NCBI GenBank assembly: GCA_018340805.1
Contig: JACMZG010001911.1
Coordinates: forward strand, 56,165,083-56,229,082
Source: Microvelia longipes
Lineage: Eukaryota; Arthropoda; Insecta; Hemiptera; Veliidae
Direction: 5' to 3'
DNA length: 64,000 nt
Shown: positions 11,901 to 22,794 of the stretch, one piece after another
Layout: each line of letters begins with the position of its first letter
Numbering within the stretch: the stretch's first letter is position 1
Position numbers and translations under genes: made by a program
Notes under the pieces: model-generated
Database searches by the model: none
What the model was told of the DNA's origin: nothing
What the model saw: only the letters and a program-made list of their open reading frames with translations

Positions 11901-12720
11901 CAAAATATATAAACAAAAATATCCCTCTATATTGCGCAAATTACAAAAATATATTGCACGCTTTCTTTATAGTTTTTTCAAAATATTTTTTTGAATAAAT
12001 AATAAAAAAAAAGTCTATAAAAACTAAATAAATTATTATTTATTATATTTTTGGTATTTTTTAGTTTAGGCCTCTGTCGTACTATATGACTTATTTATTT
12101 GTCTTCGTAGGACGGTATCAAACACTACGCACTCGTTTTTTATTTATTATTTTATGATTAATTTCAGACTAGTTTACATTACATTATTGTAGACATTAGA
12201 GTATTTTGTTTTAAAATAATTTTTCCTTAAATGGTGAAAACGAATCAAAACGAAAAATTGATAAGAAATAGACAAAAGATAATTTGATAACGACGAAGAA
12301 ATTTGTTAAGGTGGAAGGGTACGGCCGGTACTGTGATATTCGGAATACTATCTGATATCAACTCCTGTAGGTAGTGGGGCGCGGGAAGGATACCAACTGC
12401 GCATGCTTATGTTAACTAATTTCCCGCCAAAACACACCCCATTCATGTTTTTACTACGACGATACCCACCCCTTACTACACTACCCCAACACTCCCCCCC
12501 CCCAAACGTTTTCATTCATTATCCCAAATTTTAACTTTGCTTAAGAAATGTTTTAGTAAAAGTTGTCAGACTTAAAATCATGATGGAATTTTTTAAAATT
12601 ATTCTTTGGTTTTTAATAATAATAAGTATTAATATACATTTTTAAAAGAAATTCTTTATATTATGTTAGGGTAAATTATTATTAACTTTGTTTTTTAAAT
12701 ATTTTACTTCTTTCTCCCAC
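11901..12720. other. Intergenic DNA, partly C-rich
   Basis: AT-rich sequence with a C-rich patch at 12,460-12,510. No gene or family is recognised. Confidence 0.4.
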
Positions 12721-12721
12721 T

Positions 12722-12841
12722 ACCGTAGGTATAAGGAAAAGTATTGTGTTCTCCTAAAAATCCAAAACCGAGGTTTCACCATAATCATCCGTTTTAGGAA
12801 TTTACATAACGTTCTGAGTGGTTTCCGACATGCTATCTGTC
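12722..12841 (+). repeat. 5S-module dispersed repeat, copy E (5' fragment)
   Basis: Only the first ~120 bp of the family (ACCGTAGGTATAAGGAAAAG, then ATAATCATCCGTTTTAGG). It ends at a CAGTGGCGG start typical of hAT-type miniature elements. Confidence 0.55.
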
Positions 12842-13560
12842 CAGTGGCGGACAGGCCAGGGGGAGGGGCGAGGGGGGCTGCCCCTATTGGGGCTTTTGTC
12901 CATCAGGGCCCCTCCGAACCATCATAGTTATTTTTGTTTGTTTTTATTATTTGTTGTTCAAACTGTTTTAATTATAATTTAATTAAATTTAAAAAATCAA
13001 ACTTTTTTTAATCATTATTTAATTTTTTTTATAAATTAGCTAAAAAACAAATAACAATAAACTGGGGCCATAAATCAAGGAAGAATCTTTATAAGGGCCC
13101 TTAAAAGATTGTTCTAAGTTGTTTGATGTTATGGTTGTTTAGATTTGTTGTTCCTTCTGCATGGAATTTGCTCCTCTTGACAGCGTCAATTTAAGAAATT
13201 GTGTTTCTTCAAATAAAAAAAATATCCACTAAATTATTGAACGACGTGAAAAATCAAAAGTCCTTACAATGCATGGTGCATGTTCATTGGAGCTACATGA
13301 AGTTCAAAAGCCCTTACAATGCTTGAAGCATGTTCATTAGAGCTACATAAAGTTCAAAGGCCTTACAATGCATGGAGCATGTTCATTAGAGCTACATGAA
13401 GTTCAAAGTTTGATAGTATGATAAATAATAACTCCTAATAAAATTGAAAATACAGGGCCTCGGCTCGTAACCGCAAAGCAGTCACACCTGAGGCCCAGTG
13501 TCCATGGACCTTGGACCTGGGGGCTTTTGTAGGCCCAGGGCCATCCAAATGTGTCGTATT
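12842..13560 (+). mobile_element. Possible hAT-like element, one end only
   Basis: Starts CAGTGGCGGACAGGCC, a CAGTGG-type terminus common among hAT miniature elements. I could not find the matching inverted end, so the right limit is a guess at the GGGCTTTTGTAGGCCCAGGG block. A 50-bp tandem repeat lies inside. Confidence 0.3.
13255..13405. repeat. 50-bp tandem repeat, three copies
   Basis: Three successive copies of a unit containing CCTTACAATGCATG and GTTCATTRGAGCTACATGAA. Confidence 0.9.
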
Positions 13561-13673
13561 ATTATTTCGTATATAAAGTGTTATTGTTTCGTATAATTTC
13601 TTGTTCTGTTATGATTTATTGTTAGCGAATTTTCATCTTGGCTTCAAGGCCATATACATGTATAAATGTATAA

Positions 13674-14396
13674 AAAATCGGGTACGGGGTACCTCGAAAC
13701 TTTTCCTTATCACGTCGGATTCGCTACACTCATCCTCTCTACTTCGGACTCGCTTCGCTCGTCCTCAGAATATACAATTCGTCAAATGTATACTGAAATA
13801 GTAAATACATTTGTTTAATACTCAGCGGTCACCCATCCAGGCACTAACCATGATCAATGCTGCTTAACTATATTGATCCATTAAAAATCATAGATATACT
13901 TGTCACATTGACACTAAACTTGGTATGCTTATATATTACGTAATGGTGTACCCTTGTACCGAATTTCAAATCAATTTGATTTTTTACAATTTTTTAAAAA
14001 AACGTACACAAGTTATTTGATAAAATTTGAAGTAATGCTTATAATAAGAAGAAACTTAGCACATATGTTAGTCTTATACATAGTCACATGCGTGCCAAAT
14101 CTCAATCCGATCGCATCGTTTTTCCGCGTATTATGATTTTTCGCTGAATCATTATTGCGGGTTAATGACGTCATAAAAAAATATTTTCCAACTACAGTGG
14201 TAGACTGATTTTTGTACCTTTTTTGGCTACGATGATAACACATTCACAGATAGAAAACATCGTTAAAACCTCTCAGGAAGCCTTAAAAACACCTGAAACG
14301 AATAATTCCAGTGATATCACGGTTTCGGCTTTTTTTTCAAACACAATACATGCAATATATGCGAATTCCTATAAACCTACAGTAAAAATAAAATAT
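13674..14396 (-). repeat. 5S-module dispersed repeat, copy F (full length, minus)
   Basis: Minus-strand copy of about 720 bp, from the ACTGTAGGTTTATAGG end (near 14,385) to ATCGGGTACGGGGTACC (13,677). The 5S-like module is at about 13,821-13,870 and reads GTTAAGCAGCATTGATCATG then GCCTGGATGGGTGACCGCTG on the minus strand. Same order of blocks as copy B, so the 5S part is an integral piece of the family, not a chance insertion. Confidence 0.7.
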
Positions 14397-15548
14397 AAAT
14401 AAGCGGTTTGCGCCACTTAAAATGGTCCGATTGAGCTGAAAACCGGTCTTATTCGGATAAGTAAGTCAACTAACTTAAAAATTAACACATTGTTTTAAGG
14501 TAATTTCAAGTTTCATTATAATCGGGTACAGGGTATCTCGGTACTTATCCTCTCACATTTGGAATCTTTTCGCTCGTTCTTAGAATGCCTTAATTATCTA
14601 AAGCTTAAGTGCTACCTTGTGTTTTCTAGTGCCTGCATTCCATGTCTAACCTAAAGAAAAGCTGTGACTTTATTAGATGTTTTAATAGTTTAAACTAGAA
14701 ACAACACGTGCCCCACTACTAGACTAAGCTTTGCTGGTCTCATAGTCTGGCAATGCTAATACATTTATATTTTATATAAGCCAGTATTGAGGGTTTTAAA
14801 TTTGTCCAAAACCCAGGTCCATTTAAAGTTATGGTTTTCTACTTCGGGGATGTTTTGGCCACTGCAACGTCGGAAGCTTCAAACATTGTTATCTGATCAA
14901 AATCTCAATCATAAGAGCAATCTCTGATTTAATAATTTTGCTAGGAGGTGTAGCGTAATAAATGATAAAAAAAAATTAAAGAATCTGATAAACGAAAATT
15001 AGCTACAGAAATTCACTATACCTACAGTATGAATAAAGAAAAGTTAAAAGTGAAAAAAAATTGTGAATTTTAAAGTGTTTAAAAAGCTATGACATCTTTT
15101 CCCAAGTTAGCTTAAAATAGAACGCCTTCTACAACAGAATGTAGATTAAACCAGCAAAACACGAATGCATTGCGTTTTAAGTGCTTATTACACTTAAGGA
15201 ACGGTATATAGCTCGTTTTTAATTTATCTCTAGCTTAACACCATTTTATTTGGGATTCAAGATAATAATAAGTTTGATGATTATGGAGAATGATTATTAT
15301 GTTGCATATGGAGAATTTGAATCTTCTATTAAGTCAGCTTCTAATAACTTCTTTACTTGAGTTTCCTCTTCATCAAGTATAGAACATTTATACGGTCTTG
15401 CAGTGACATATTCTTTCATTAACTTTATTTCAGCTTTTCTACACTTGACTTTATCAACATCCTATTTGTCTTTAGCAAATATAAAAATAAAAATTAAAAA
15501 GATAAAAATTTTAAAATTAAAAAGTTTCTTTTTGCGTGGACTTATAAA
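14397..15548. other. Intergenic DNA with repeat fragment
   Basis: A minus-strand fragment of the 5S-module family's end lies at about 14,521-14,600 (ATCGGGTACAGGGTATCTCG). The words near 14,425 (TCCGATTGAGCTGAAAACCGG) recur in diverged form near 35,670. No gene is recognised. Confidence 0.4.
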
Positions 15549-15815
15549 AAAATATATAAATAAAAAACAGGTTAATTACACAAAGAAATTCTTTAACACA
15601 TAAAATTCTTCAATGTAACAGTTTTTAACGGTTTTTAAACATAGCTTACCAAACCATACCAAGGTGCAATATGAAGTAGTTTGTAAAATTGTATTTTTAT
15701 TTTATATTTTTTTAAACTCTGATGATGACTAATTTTTAGTCGAAAGCTTAGTGATTATATATTAAACAATAAAGGACTTTTGTGTAATTAACCTGTTTTT
15801 TATTTATATATAAAC
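15549..15815 (+). mobile_element. Small inverted-repeat unit with hammerhead-like core
   Basis: Ends are a ~30-bp inverted repeat (ATAAAAAACAGGTTAATTAC at 15,559 and its complement at 15,784). Inside, 15,717-15,743 reads CTGATGA-T-GACTAA-TTT-TTAGTC-GAAA, a hammerhead-like core with a perfect 6-bp stem II but one extra base. It resembles the terminal regions of Penelope-like elements. No open frame. Confidence 0.4.
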
Positions 15816-16372
15816 ATTTTACTTATCAAATGACTTGCATAAGTTTTTTAAAAAATTGTAAAAACCCAGACAATAATCCAATTGAGCTGAAATTTGGTTC
15901 AAGTGACTGCCTTTACTTAATAAATAAGTACACCGCGTTTCGCTTCTTAGATAGAGCTAGAGCGGTAGACCGCTGGAAGGTCTTACCGCTAAAGTGCTTA
16001 GGACTTACAATGCCTCAACTAAACTGCAACAACAACTTGATTATTCCCTTCCTGAAAAGATTTTAGCATACGTTAGGGCAAACAGAGCAGTTACTATTTT
16101 ATGTAACCGTTAACGATCAGTTCCAAAATCACATCAAAAGTCAATGGATAATCTCAAGGAAAAAAGTACCCAGAAGAAGGAAGATGTAGAAGAAGCTGAA
16201 AAACAATACAAAAGTGCGAAAAGGGAAGCTAAAAAAGGACCTGCTAAAGAAAAAATAAATGCTGGTAAAGCCACAAAGAAATTAGAAAGGTTAAGAGAAC
16301 AACAAACTAATTTAGAAGTTCAAGAAACGGATAGAGAAGAAAATAAGACTATTGCTCTTGGAACCTCTAAGC

Positions 16373-16727
16373 CAGTGGTTCCCAACCAGGGGTCCTGGGA
16401 CCCCTTGGGGGTCCCAAATGAGTTTTTAGGGGGTCCCGGTAGCAATTTTACAATCTATATTGTAAAAGTAAAAAAAAATGATTTTTTTGCTTTTGTGCGT
16501 GTAACTTCAATAAATAATTAAATTATTAATTATATATAAATTATTTATATACTGATTAGAGTTAGAATTTTTATTAATACTATCCGCTCGCTATAAGTAT
16601 AAGTTATAAAATTATATTAAAAATTGAAAAAATAGTGAATGTTTGTTTAATAAACGTTTGTATTCTTTATATCGTCTTTTTGTAATTACCTTGCCTTTAT
16701 ATATGATAATAATAACAAATTTTATAC

Positions 16728-16825
<98 letters not shown>

Positions 16826-16900
16826 TATATAGCAAGGGGTTCGGGAAGTAGTTCAAAATATTTTAGGGGTCCCAAGTATTAAAAAGGTTGGGAACCACTG
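16373..16900. mobile_element. hAT-like miniature element in the TOP1 pseudogene
   Basis: 528 bp with termini CAGTGGTTCCCAACC and GGTTGGGAACCACTG, flanked by the 8-bp duplication CTCTAAGC (16,365-16,372 and 16,901-16,908). Termini and duplication length both fit hAT. No transposase frame; much of the inside is a TA microsatellite (about 16,735-16,830). Confidence 0.9.
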
Positions 16901-16934
16901 CTCTAAGCTTAACTATTTAGATCCTAGGATCAGT

Positions 16935-17340
16935 GTGTAAGAAGTATGTACATGGTGTACAGTATCATGTGTAGAAGTATGACAGTATCAAAGAAGTATG
17001 ACAGTATCATGGTGTAAGAAGTATGACAGTATCATGGTGTAAGAAGTATGACAGTATCATGGTGTAAGGTATCATGGTTAAGAAGTATGACAGTATCATG
17101 GTGTAAGAAGTATGACAGTATCATGGTGTAAGAAGTATGACAGTATCATGGTGTAAGAAGTATGACAGTATCATGGTGTAAGAAGTATGACAGTATCATG
17201 GTGTAAGAATGACAGTATCATGGTGTAAGAAATATGACAGTATCATGGTGTAAGAAGTATGACAGTATCATGGTGTAAGAAGTATGACAGTATCGTGGTG
17301 TAAGAAGTATGACAGTATTTTGGTGTAAGAAGTATGACAT
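16935..17340. repeat. 25-bp minisatellite derived from TOP1 coding sequence
   Basis: About 16 copies of AAGTATGACAGTATCATGG followed by TGTAAG. The unit is the pseudogene's own sequence for V-S-W-C-K-K-Y-D, and the array sits exactly where those codons belong, between RISV and IPIDK. Early copies are irregular; later ones are nearly identical. Confidence 0.92.
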
Positions 17341-17391
17341 TCCTATTGATAAAGCTTATAATAAAACTCAAAGAAGTAAATTTAATTGGGG

Positions 17392-18430
17392 ACCAAATTA
17401 TATCTTTTTACACTATGCGTGTATGGTTTACTTCTAAAATAACAAAAAAGTATTATGTTATTTGAGTTACGGACTCAATTCTAAGGTTCTAAGCTGCAGT
17501 CCACAACATTCCCTCCTTAAGAGTAATGTGTCGTCAACATCCTAAATTTACGTGTTATGTGAGAAAATATATATAGAAGCCTCATTTCTCACTAACTTGT
17601 CCACTTAGTTTTTGAATCCAATTTATTAATAATTATGCTACAACACTAAAACTTCACTTTAATTTATCTTAAAAACTTTGCAACTTGATTATGGCCGATT
17701 AACTAAATTTTTTTTAGAAAGATTAAAGAAAGATTTTTTGGTGTGCTGAATTGGCAAGATATTATTAATTATTCACAACAATTCAAGCGAACTGCATGAT
17801 ATTAATTTAGTTGTGAGTGCGCTCAAAGTGGAGGAGCTGAAGAGCCAGCTCATGTGCATGGTAGCAAAGGTAGAACTAAGGGAGTAACTATCTACATCAA
17901 ATATTTGGTTACTCCCCTAGAGACCTCCTCTTTCAAAAAATCTACCTCCCCCACTCCCCTCCTCCATGACCCTAATCTCATAAGCTTATTTTTTCTTTGA
18001 AAATTCGCTAAAAAGACATTAGGTGAAAAAGTATGTGGGACCCAAAGAAAATTTTAAAGTGGTGATTTAGACCTTAATTTCCATTCTATTTCATATTTTT
18101 CTCCTCACTAAAAGCAACACTTTTCTTCCTCTTTCCTTTTTTCATAGATACTGGGGGGGGAAGGGGGATTACCCCCCCCCCCGTAATACCGTCAATGATA
18201 CAAGTTCAGACAACAAGACCAAAGTCAAAACCAGACAAAATGAAACGAAGAGCCTTATTCATAAAAACCTCATTGTTCACTCTGTGCCTACGACTTTCAT
18301 TTTCAAACATGGTTAGCCAGTTAGTAGGCTAACAATGTTTAGCCTACAAATTTAATTAACAAAGTTTTGTTAAATTTTTCTGAAATAAACTTCTTTTCTA
18401 CCTCATGTAACTTCACTATGTCCGCTACAC
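17392..18430. other. Intergenic DNA, nothing recognised
   Basis: Mixed AT-rich sequence with C- and G-runs at 18,150-18,182. No gene or known element. Confidence 0.4.
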
Positions 18431-18739
18431 TTAACTTACTCTCAATTCCTTAATTATTTTCATTGAGAAAATTTCCTCATCAGCCTTTTTAGAAACCATG
18501 GCAACAGAGTCAACATTGACAGATGACTCTTCTGATGGAATGTTTTTATAACATAAATTCCTATTTGCATCAAAATATTCTCTCTCAATATCATCATCGA
18601 TCTTAACCTTTATTTTACGGAACCCATTAATATGTTTGATTGCGATGGCCGCGCCTTTAATAAAAGGTTTGGAAAACAATACCTTATGATGGTTGAGGTT
18701 TTGATCTCTACAGAAGGCAGCATCAGATTTGTTTATCAA
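18431..18739 (-). CDS. Unrecognised open frame, possible retroelement fragment
   Basis: 102 codons without obvious low complexity; hydrophilic, with an Asp/Glu-rich middle (KVKIDDDIEREYFD). I do not recognise a family. It lies beside BEL/Pao and Penelope-like remnants on the same strand, so it may be part of a dead retroelement. It could also be a chance frame. Confidence 0.2.
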   Translation of the reverse strand: MINKSDAAFCRDQNLNHHKVLFSKPFIKGAAIAIKHINGFRKIKVKIDDDIEREYFDANRNLCYKNIPSEESSVNVDSVAMVSKKADEEIFSMKIIKELRVS

Positions 18740-19186
18740 CAGGTCTTTAATAAAAATATTTTATTAGTCTGAAACAGAATAATTAAATTTTCAGCTATTA
18801 AACACGCCTTCAATACACACACTACATCAATCAATGAAATGTAAATTATATAAAAATTAAAGTGATGTTATGAAGGGTCAGCGTAAATACAGTGTTCCGA
18901 CTCCCACCCTTTTCCCAATGGGTGCGATGGACAAGCTTTCAATCAAAGGGAATCAAGTTTAACTACTATGCCGCCAGTGAGAGCCCCTTGTTCTTCCATT
19001 CTGCTTTGTTGATTTCTTTCCGCTGCTAAGCAACGATCAACAACGAGCGCCATTTTTAAATGTTGTCTTCTATATAAAAGAAAACCGCTTGTACCGGTTG
19101 TTATAGATAGGCGTCATGGCTGGAGTCGATAATTATATTTTATAATACTTTTTTTAAAATTATTATAAAAATATAACTAGCTTGCA
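18740..19186. other. Possible LTR-like or spacer DNA
   Basis: Lies just beyond the 3' end of a minus-strand BEL/Pao fragment, where a 3' LTR would be expected. It contains TATATAAAAG near 19,070, but on the + strand, and I could not find a second copy to define LTR limits. Confidence 0.25.
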
Positions 19187-19330
19187 CTATACACTTCCCA
19201 CATGAGAAGTATCGTTCCTTGATTCTTCCAAGAGATGTAAACGCTGAATTGGCCTCAAGATCTCCCTTTTTGGTGTCTTCAGCTTGACTATACGGACTTC
19301 TCCGTCAGCGCCAAGAAACATCTCCACGTC
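19187..19330 (-). pseudogene. BEL/Pao retrotransposon polyprotein, C-terminal end
   Basis: The frame ending at 19,187 contains GADGEVRIVKLKT followed by RPIQRLHLLEES. This matches the style of the conserved C-terminal region after the integrase in BEL/Pao polyproteins (DG.vR...v.T......RP...L..LE). Only about 45 residues remain; upstream the frame runs into a repeat shared with 21,905-22,065. Confidence 0.6.
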
Positions 19331-19339
19331 CATGTCCAA

Positions 19340-19500
19340 TTCATTAATGAAAAACAGGTAAGTATTATAGTTAAAAAGGGGATAAAAAACTGTACGCATA
19401 CATAACTGTATTGCGGTAAAGTATCTACACTATGCAGGGGTAAATTAAATAAAAAATAACATAAATGTATAAAATTAAATATGAGAAATAGATAAAAAAA
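19340..19500. repeat. Inverted repeat flanking a Penelope-like relict, left
   Basis: Matches the reverse complement of about 21,905-22,065 (shared words TACTTTACCGCAATACAG or complement, and the ATTAATGAAAAACAGGTA end). Paired inverted repeats around a Penelope-like body are a known arrangement for these elements. Confidence 0.7.
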
Positions 19501-19599
19501 TATCATTACTTAATTACAAAAACCATCAATTCTAACGATTCTTAGAAATAATATAAAATATAAATATTAATAAAAGGTTTTTAAAAAATAGCGCCATAA

Positions 19600-19760
19600 T
19601 GTTTATTAATATCTCTGGAGTCTTTTTTTATAATTGATGTTATTGGGCTCCCTAGTAATATGGATAGCTTTCTAGAATTAATCTTTTTCGATGGTTGTTC
19701 TCAGAATCAATAATCTTAGCTTCTTCCAAATTCAGGAACGCAGCAGCGTTCTGCTCCACC
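19600..19760 (-). pseudogene. Penelope-like element, C-terminal endonuclease end
   Basis: Minus-strand reading gives NLEEAKIIDSENNHRKRLILES then EPNNINYKK, with a frameshift. It aligns with AKIIDHETNDYKRKILEA and EPTNINYKQ of the copy at 38,409-39,068, covering the catalytic Glu and the final Asn of the GIY-YIG domain. It is the missing C-terminus of the relict at 20,690-21,900, separated from it by a ~0.9-kb insertion. Confidence 0.75.
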
Positions 19761-20689
19761 AAGTCAAGAAAAAAGTTAAAATACCCCGCTTAGTCAGTAA
19801 AAAAGTCAAAACCCTACTAAAGCTGCCAGTGTATATTATTATACTGTACGCAACAAAGTAGGGTTTTTGAGGGTTCATAGCGTGTAAACGGCTATAGGTA
19901 CATAAATATTAGTATAATATCTTTAAAGGGCTAGATCAAAAATAAAAAAATCATCTAAATCAGCTTAGCAGAAGTGGAGAAAAAGAGGTTTGCAAATTTT
20001 TGACGACTTCTTATTCTTCCTGCATTTTTTGTTGACGCATCTACGGCCTAAACTGCTGAACGGATTTTAACGTATGAGGACTTTTTGGATTCTTCATATG
20101 TACGTGTGCATTCCTACTTAATAAAATTATTAAGTAGGATTAGGATGCGGAGCGAAAAACTAAGCTAGCAAACAATAGTTTTATATGTTTTATTTTTAAC
20201 AATTTTATTTGTTAAAAAATAAAATAAATAAATAAAACAAAATAACAAATAAATAAATTAAAAAGAAAGACAATAGTGAAAATTAAAAAATACCGTTGAA
20301 TAAAGAAGAGGGTGATAGATGAGTCTTACAGATCAGATATCAAAGATAGACTGACTGGCGCTGGTGTGGGTGCTAGTAAAATTGTTTGGAATCTCAAAAT
20401 ATAGTAAATGAAGCTATACAATTGGCTCACACTGCTGGCTTGCCGCCAAGGAATTGGGATAAATTATAATTATAATTATAATTTATCTGATGAGAAGAAG
20501 CTGATGATTGCCTCACTGTTTGATAAAGGCCCTTTAGTATAGCCAACCTAGCAACTTCACTTTGAAACGCCAATGACCGTCTCCACCCAATACGGACATG
20601 CCTTGGCGGGACAGAAAAGTTGATTTCCCTACTTTTTTGGACCAAAGACTTGGCGGGGAGTTTTTTTTTTACCACGTAAGAGGTTTTTG
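19761..20689 (-). mobile_element. Unclassified repeat inserted in the Penelope-like relict
   Basis: Splits the GIY-YIG domain between TALAAHATKLNHHF (20,690 and up) and NLEEAKIID (19,760 and down). Its 20,420-20,689 part recurs, diverged and in the opposite orientation, at about 35,160-35,430 (shared CAAGTC.TTGTCCAAAAAAGT and GACGGTCATTGGCGT words). No protein domain is recognised and the ends are not defined. Confidence 0.5.
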
Positions 20690-21900
20690 GTAAGATTGAA
20701 ATGGTGGTTAAGTTTAGTGGCATGTGCTGCTAGTGCAGTTTTCTTACTTTTTGGTTATGTTGTTCCTTTCTATTTTGCCAGGTTTGTCTCATTCTCCTTT
20801 GCATTATCCTTGGCAATCTTTGCAGGGAATTTTATACACGAATACCATGGTTTCATCTTTGGTGGGTTTATCCTTCAAATTAGTGAAATCTCTATGTCCA
20901 ATTTTCTTCATTGATTTATGTCCAAAATTGATTTCAGGACAATCATATTTTTTGAAGGTCCTATTATTGGTCTGAGATAACTCTTTAATGTCTGACAGAA
21001 TAGAATATATCATTCTCGATTTTTCTTTAGGAGGTGGTTGATTAATTTGGGTGTCAGGTAGGTTGATAGCTTTATACCAGAGATTTCTTACGCATTTTAA
21101 TGGGTAGAAATTATCTAGTAACTTTTTGTAAACTATTGTTTTAATTTGTGGCAGATATTGTGAATCATCAAGTTAAATAGCTCTCTCTATGAAATTTTGG
21201 GCAGGATTCTTTATGAGATTTGGTGGATGGTTAAATTTGAAATTTAAGAATCGATTTCCTTTAATAGACTTATTCATATCATATCATATCACCATTTATT
21301 GCAAATTGATTTTACTAATTAAAATTTACATATTCTTTTTTCAAAGCATCCATGCAAATCAGCATTGAGCTGTGGTTCCTATGTGGTCTATTGGCTAATA
21401 GTTATTAGCCCATTGTTTTTAATTCACCATTAAGTTCTTTAATGTCTGTAATATCAAGGAAAGTAATTTGTCTATCTTCGTGAACCTCTACTGTGAATTC
21501 AAAATTTTTATGAAACATATTCAATTACTTTTTTAACAATATAACATGTCTAGCTTTCATAATAAGGAAGATGTCATCAATGTACTTAAAAAGAAACCGT
21601 GGCTTATAAGCCACGGTTTATTACACAATTTTTGCTAAAATGGTGTTTAGAACATAATTAACAAAAATGCCACTAAGGTTAACAGATAAGCTTCCTCCCA
21701 TTGGTAAACCATTTAGCTGTTTACTAATTGATAAACCATTAGGGAAATATGTGTTTTCACATATTTCAAAAATATGTGAAAAATGTGTTTTCACATATTT
21801 CACTTTATAAAGTGAATGTGTCTACACAAATGATGTTGGTTCCAGTTTTGACGTATTAATTTGTACACTTCTTTAAAAGGTACATTTTTCTTTAAAGGTT
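20690..21900 (-). pseudogene. Penelope-like retroelement relict (RT and start of GIY-YIG)
   Basis: Minus-strand blocks in order: NVPFKEVYKLI (about 21,890), NGLPMGGSLSVNLSGIF (RT motif, 21,660-21,710), FLFKYIDDIFL with the catalytic YIDD at 21,573-21,584, FHKNFEF and ITFLDIT (about 21,430-21,510), a 100-200-bp interruption near 21,280-21,410, then NRFLNF, NHPPN, TIVYKKLLDNFYP, KYDCPEINFG, VYKIPCKDCQG (GIY-side motif) and TALAAHATKL. Stops and frameshifts are scattered throughout. 5'-truncated. Same family as the copy at 38.4-39.3 kb. Confidence 0.85.
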
Positions 21901-21904
21901 GATT

Positions 21905-22065
21905 TTTTTATCTATTTCTCATATTTAATTTAATAACTTTATGTTATGTTTTATTTAATTTACCCCTGCATAGTGTGGATACTTTACCGCAATACAGTTA
22001 TGTATGCATGTACAGGAACTTTTTTACCCTCTTTCGAATTATAATACCTGTTTTTCATTAATCAA
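21905..22065. repeat. Inverted repeat flanking a Penelope-like relict, right
   Basis: Inverted partner of 19,340-19,500. Confidence 0.7.
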
Positions 22066-22615
<550 letters not shown>

Positions 22616-22794
22616 GTAATAAATCGTTGAAAAGCTCTATATTAGTAGAAAAAAATGTTATATACTAAATTCCTTAAAATTCAACATGGCGACCATATTT
22701 TTATAAAATAATTCGTTTTTTACTACTTTTATAAGAATTTACAAGATAAAGATCAATTGTAATATACTTTAGATACTTAGCAAGCAAAGTAAGT

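Larger units (their letters stand above)
15973..17391 (+). pseudogene. DNA topoisomerase I pseudogene (C-terminal part)
   Basis: Three pieces read in order as eukaryotic type IB topoisomerase: the core end ([14 protein letters not shown] then [19 protein letters not shown]), the coiled-coil linker (from SMDNLKEK to ATKKLERLREQQ), and the C-terminal domain (LEVQETDREENKTIALGTSK, later LNYLDPRISV, and IPIDKAYNKTQRSKFNW). In the intact enzyme the Tyr of LNYLDPRIS forms the covalent DNA bond. Damage visible: an in-frame TAA at 16,111-16,113 where relatives have Gln, a hAT-like insertion at 16,373, and a 25-bp minisatellite replacing the WCKKYD region. It starts abruptly at about 15,973 and has no visible intron, so a retrocopy or a stranded exon block are both possible. 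Not functional. Confidence 0.9.

Noticed and set aside
16144..16521. 125-codon lysine/glutamate-rich protein as an independent gene
   Set aside because: Its first ~75 codons are the TOP1 linker and its tail is the hAT-like element; the ATG is an internal Met of TOP1.
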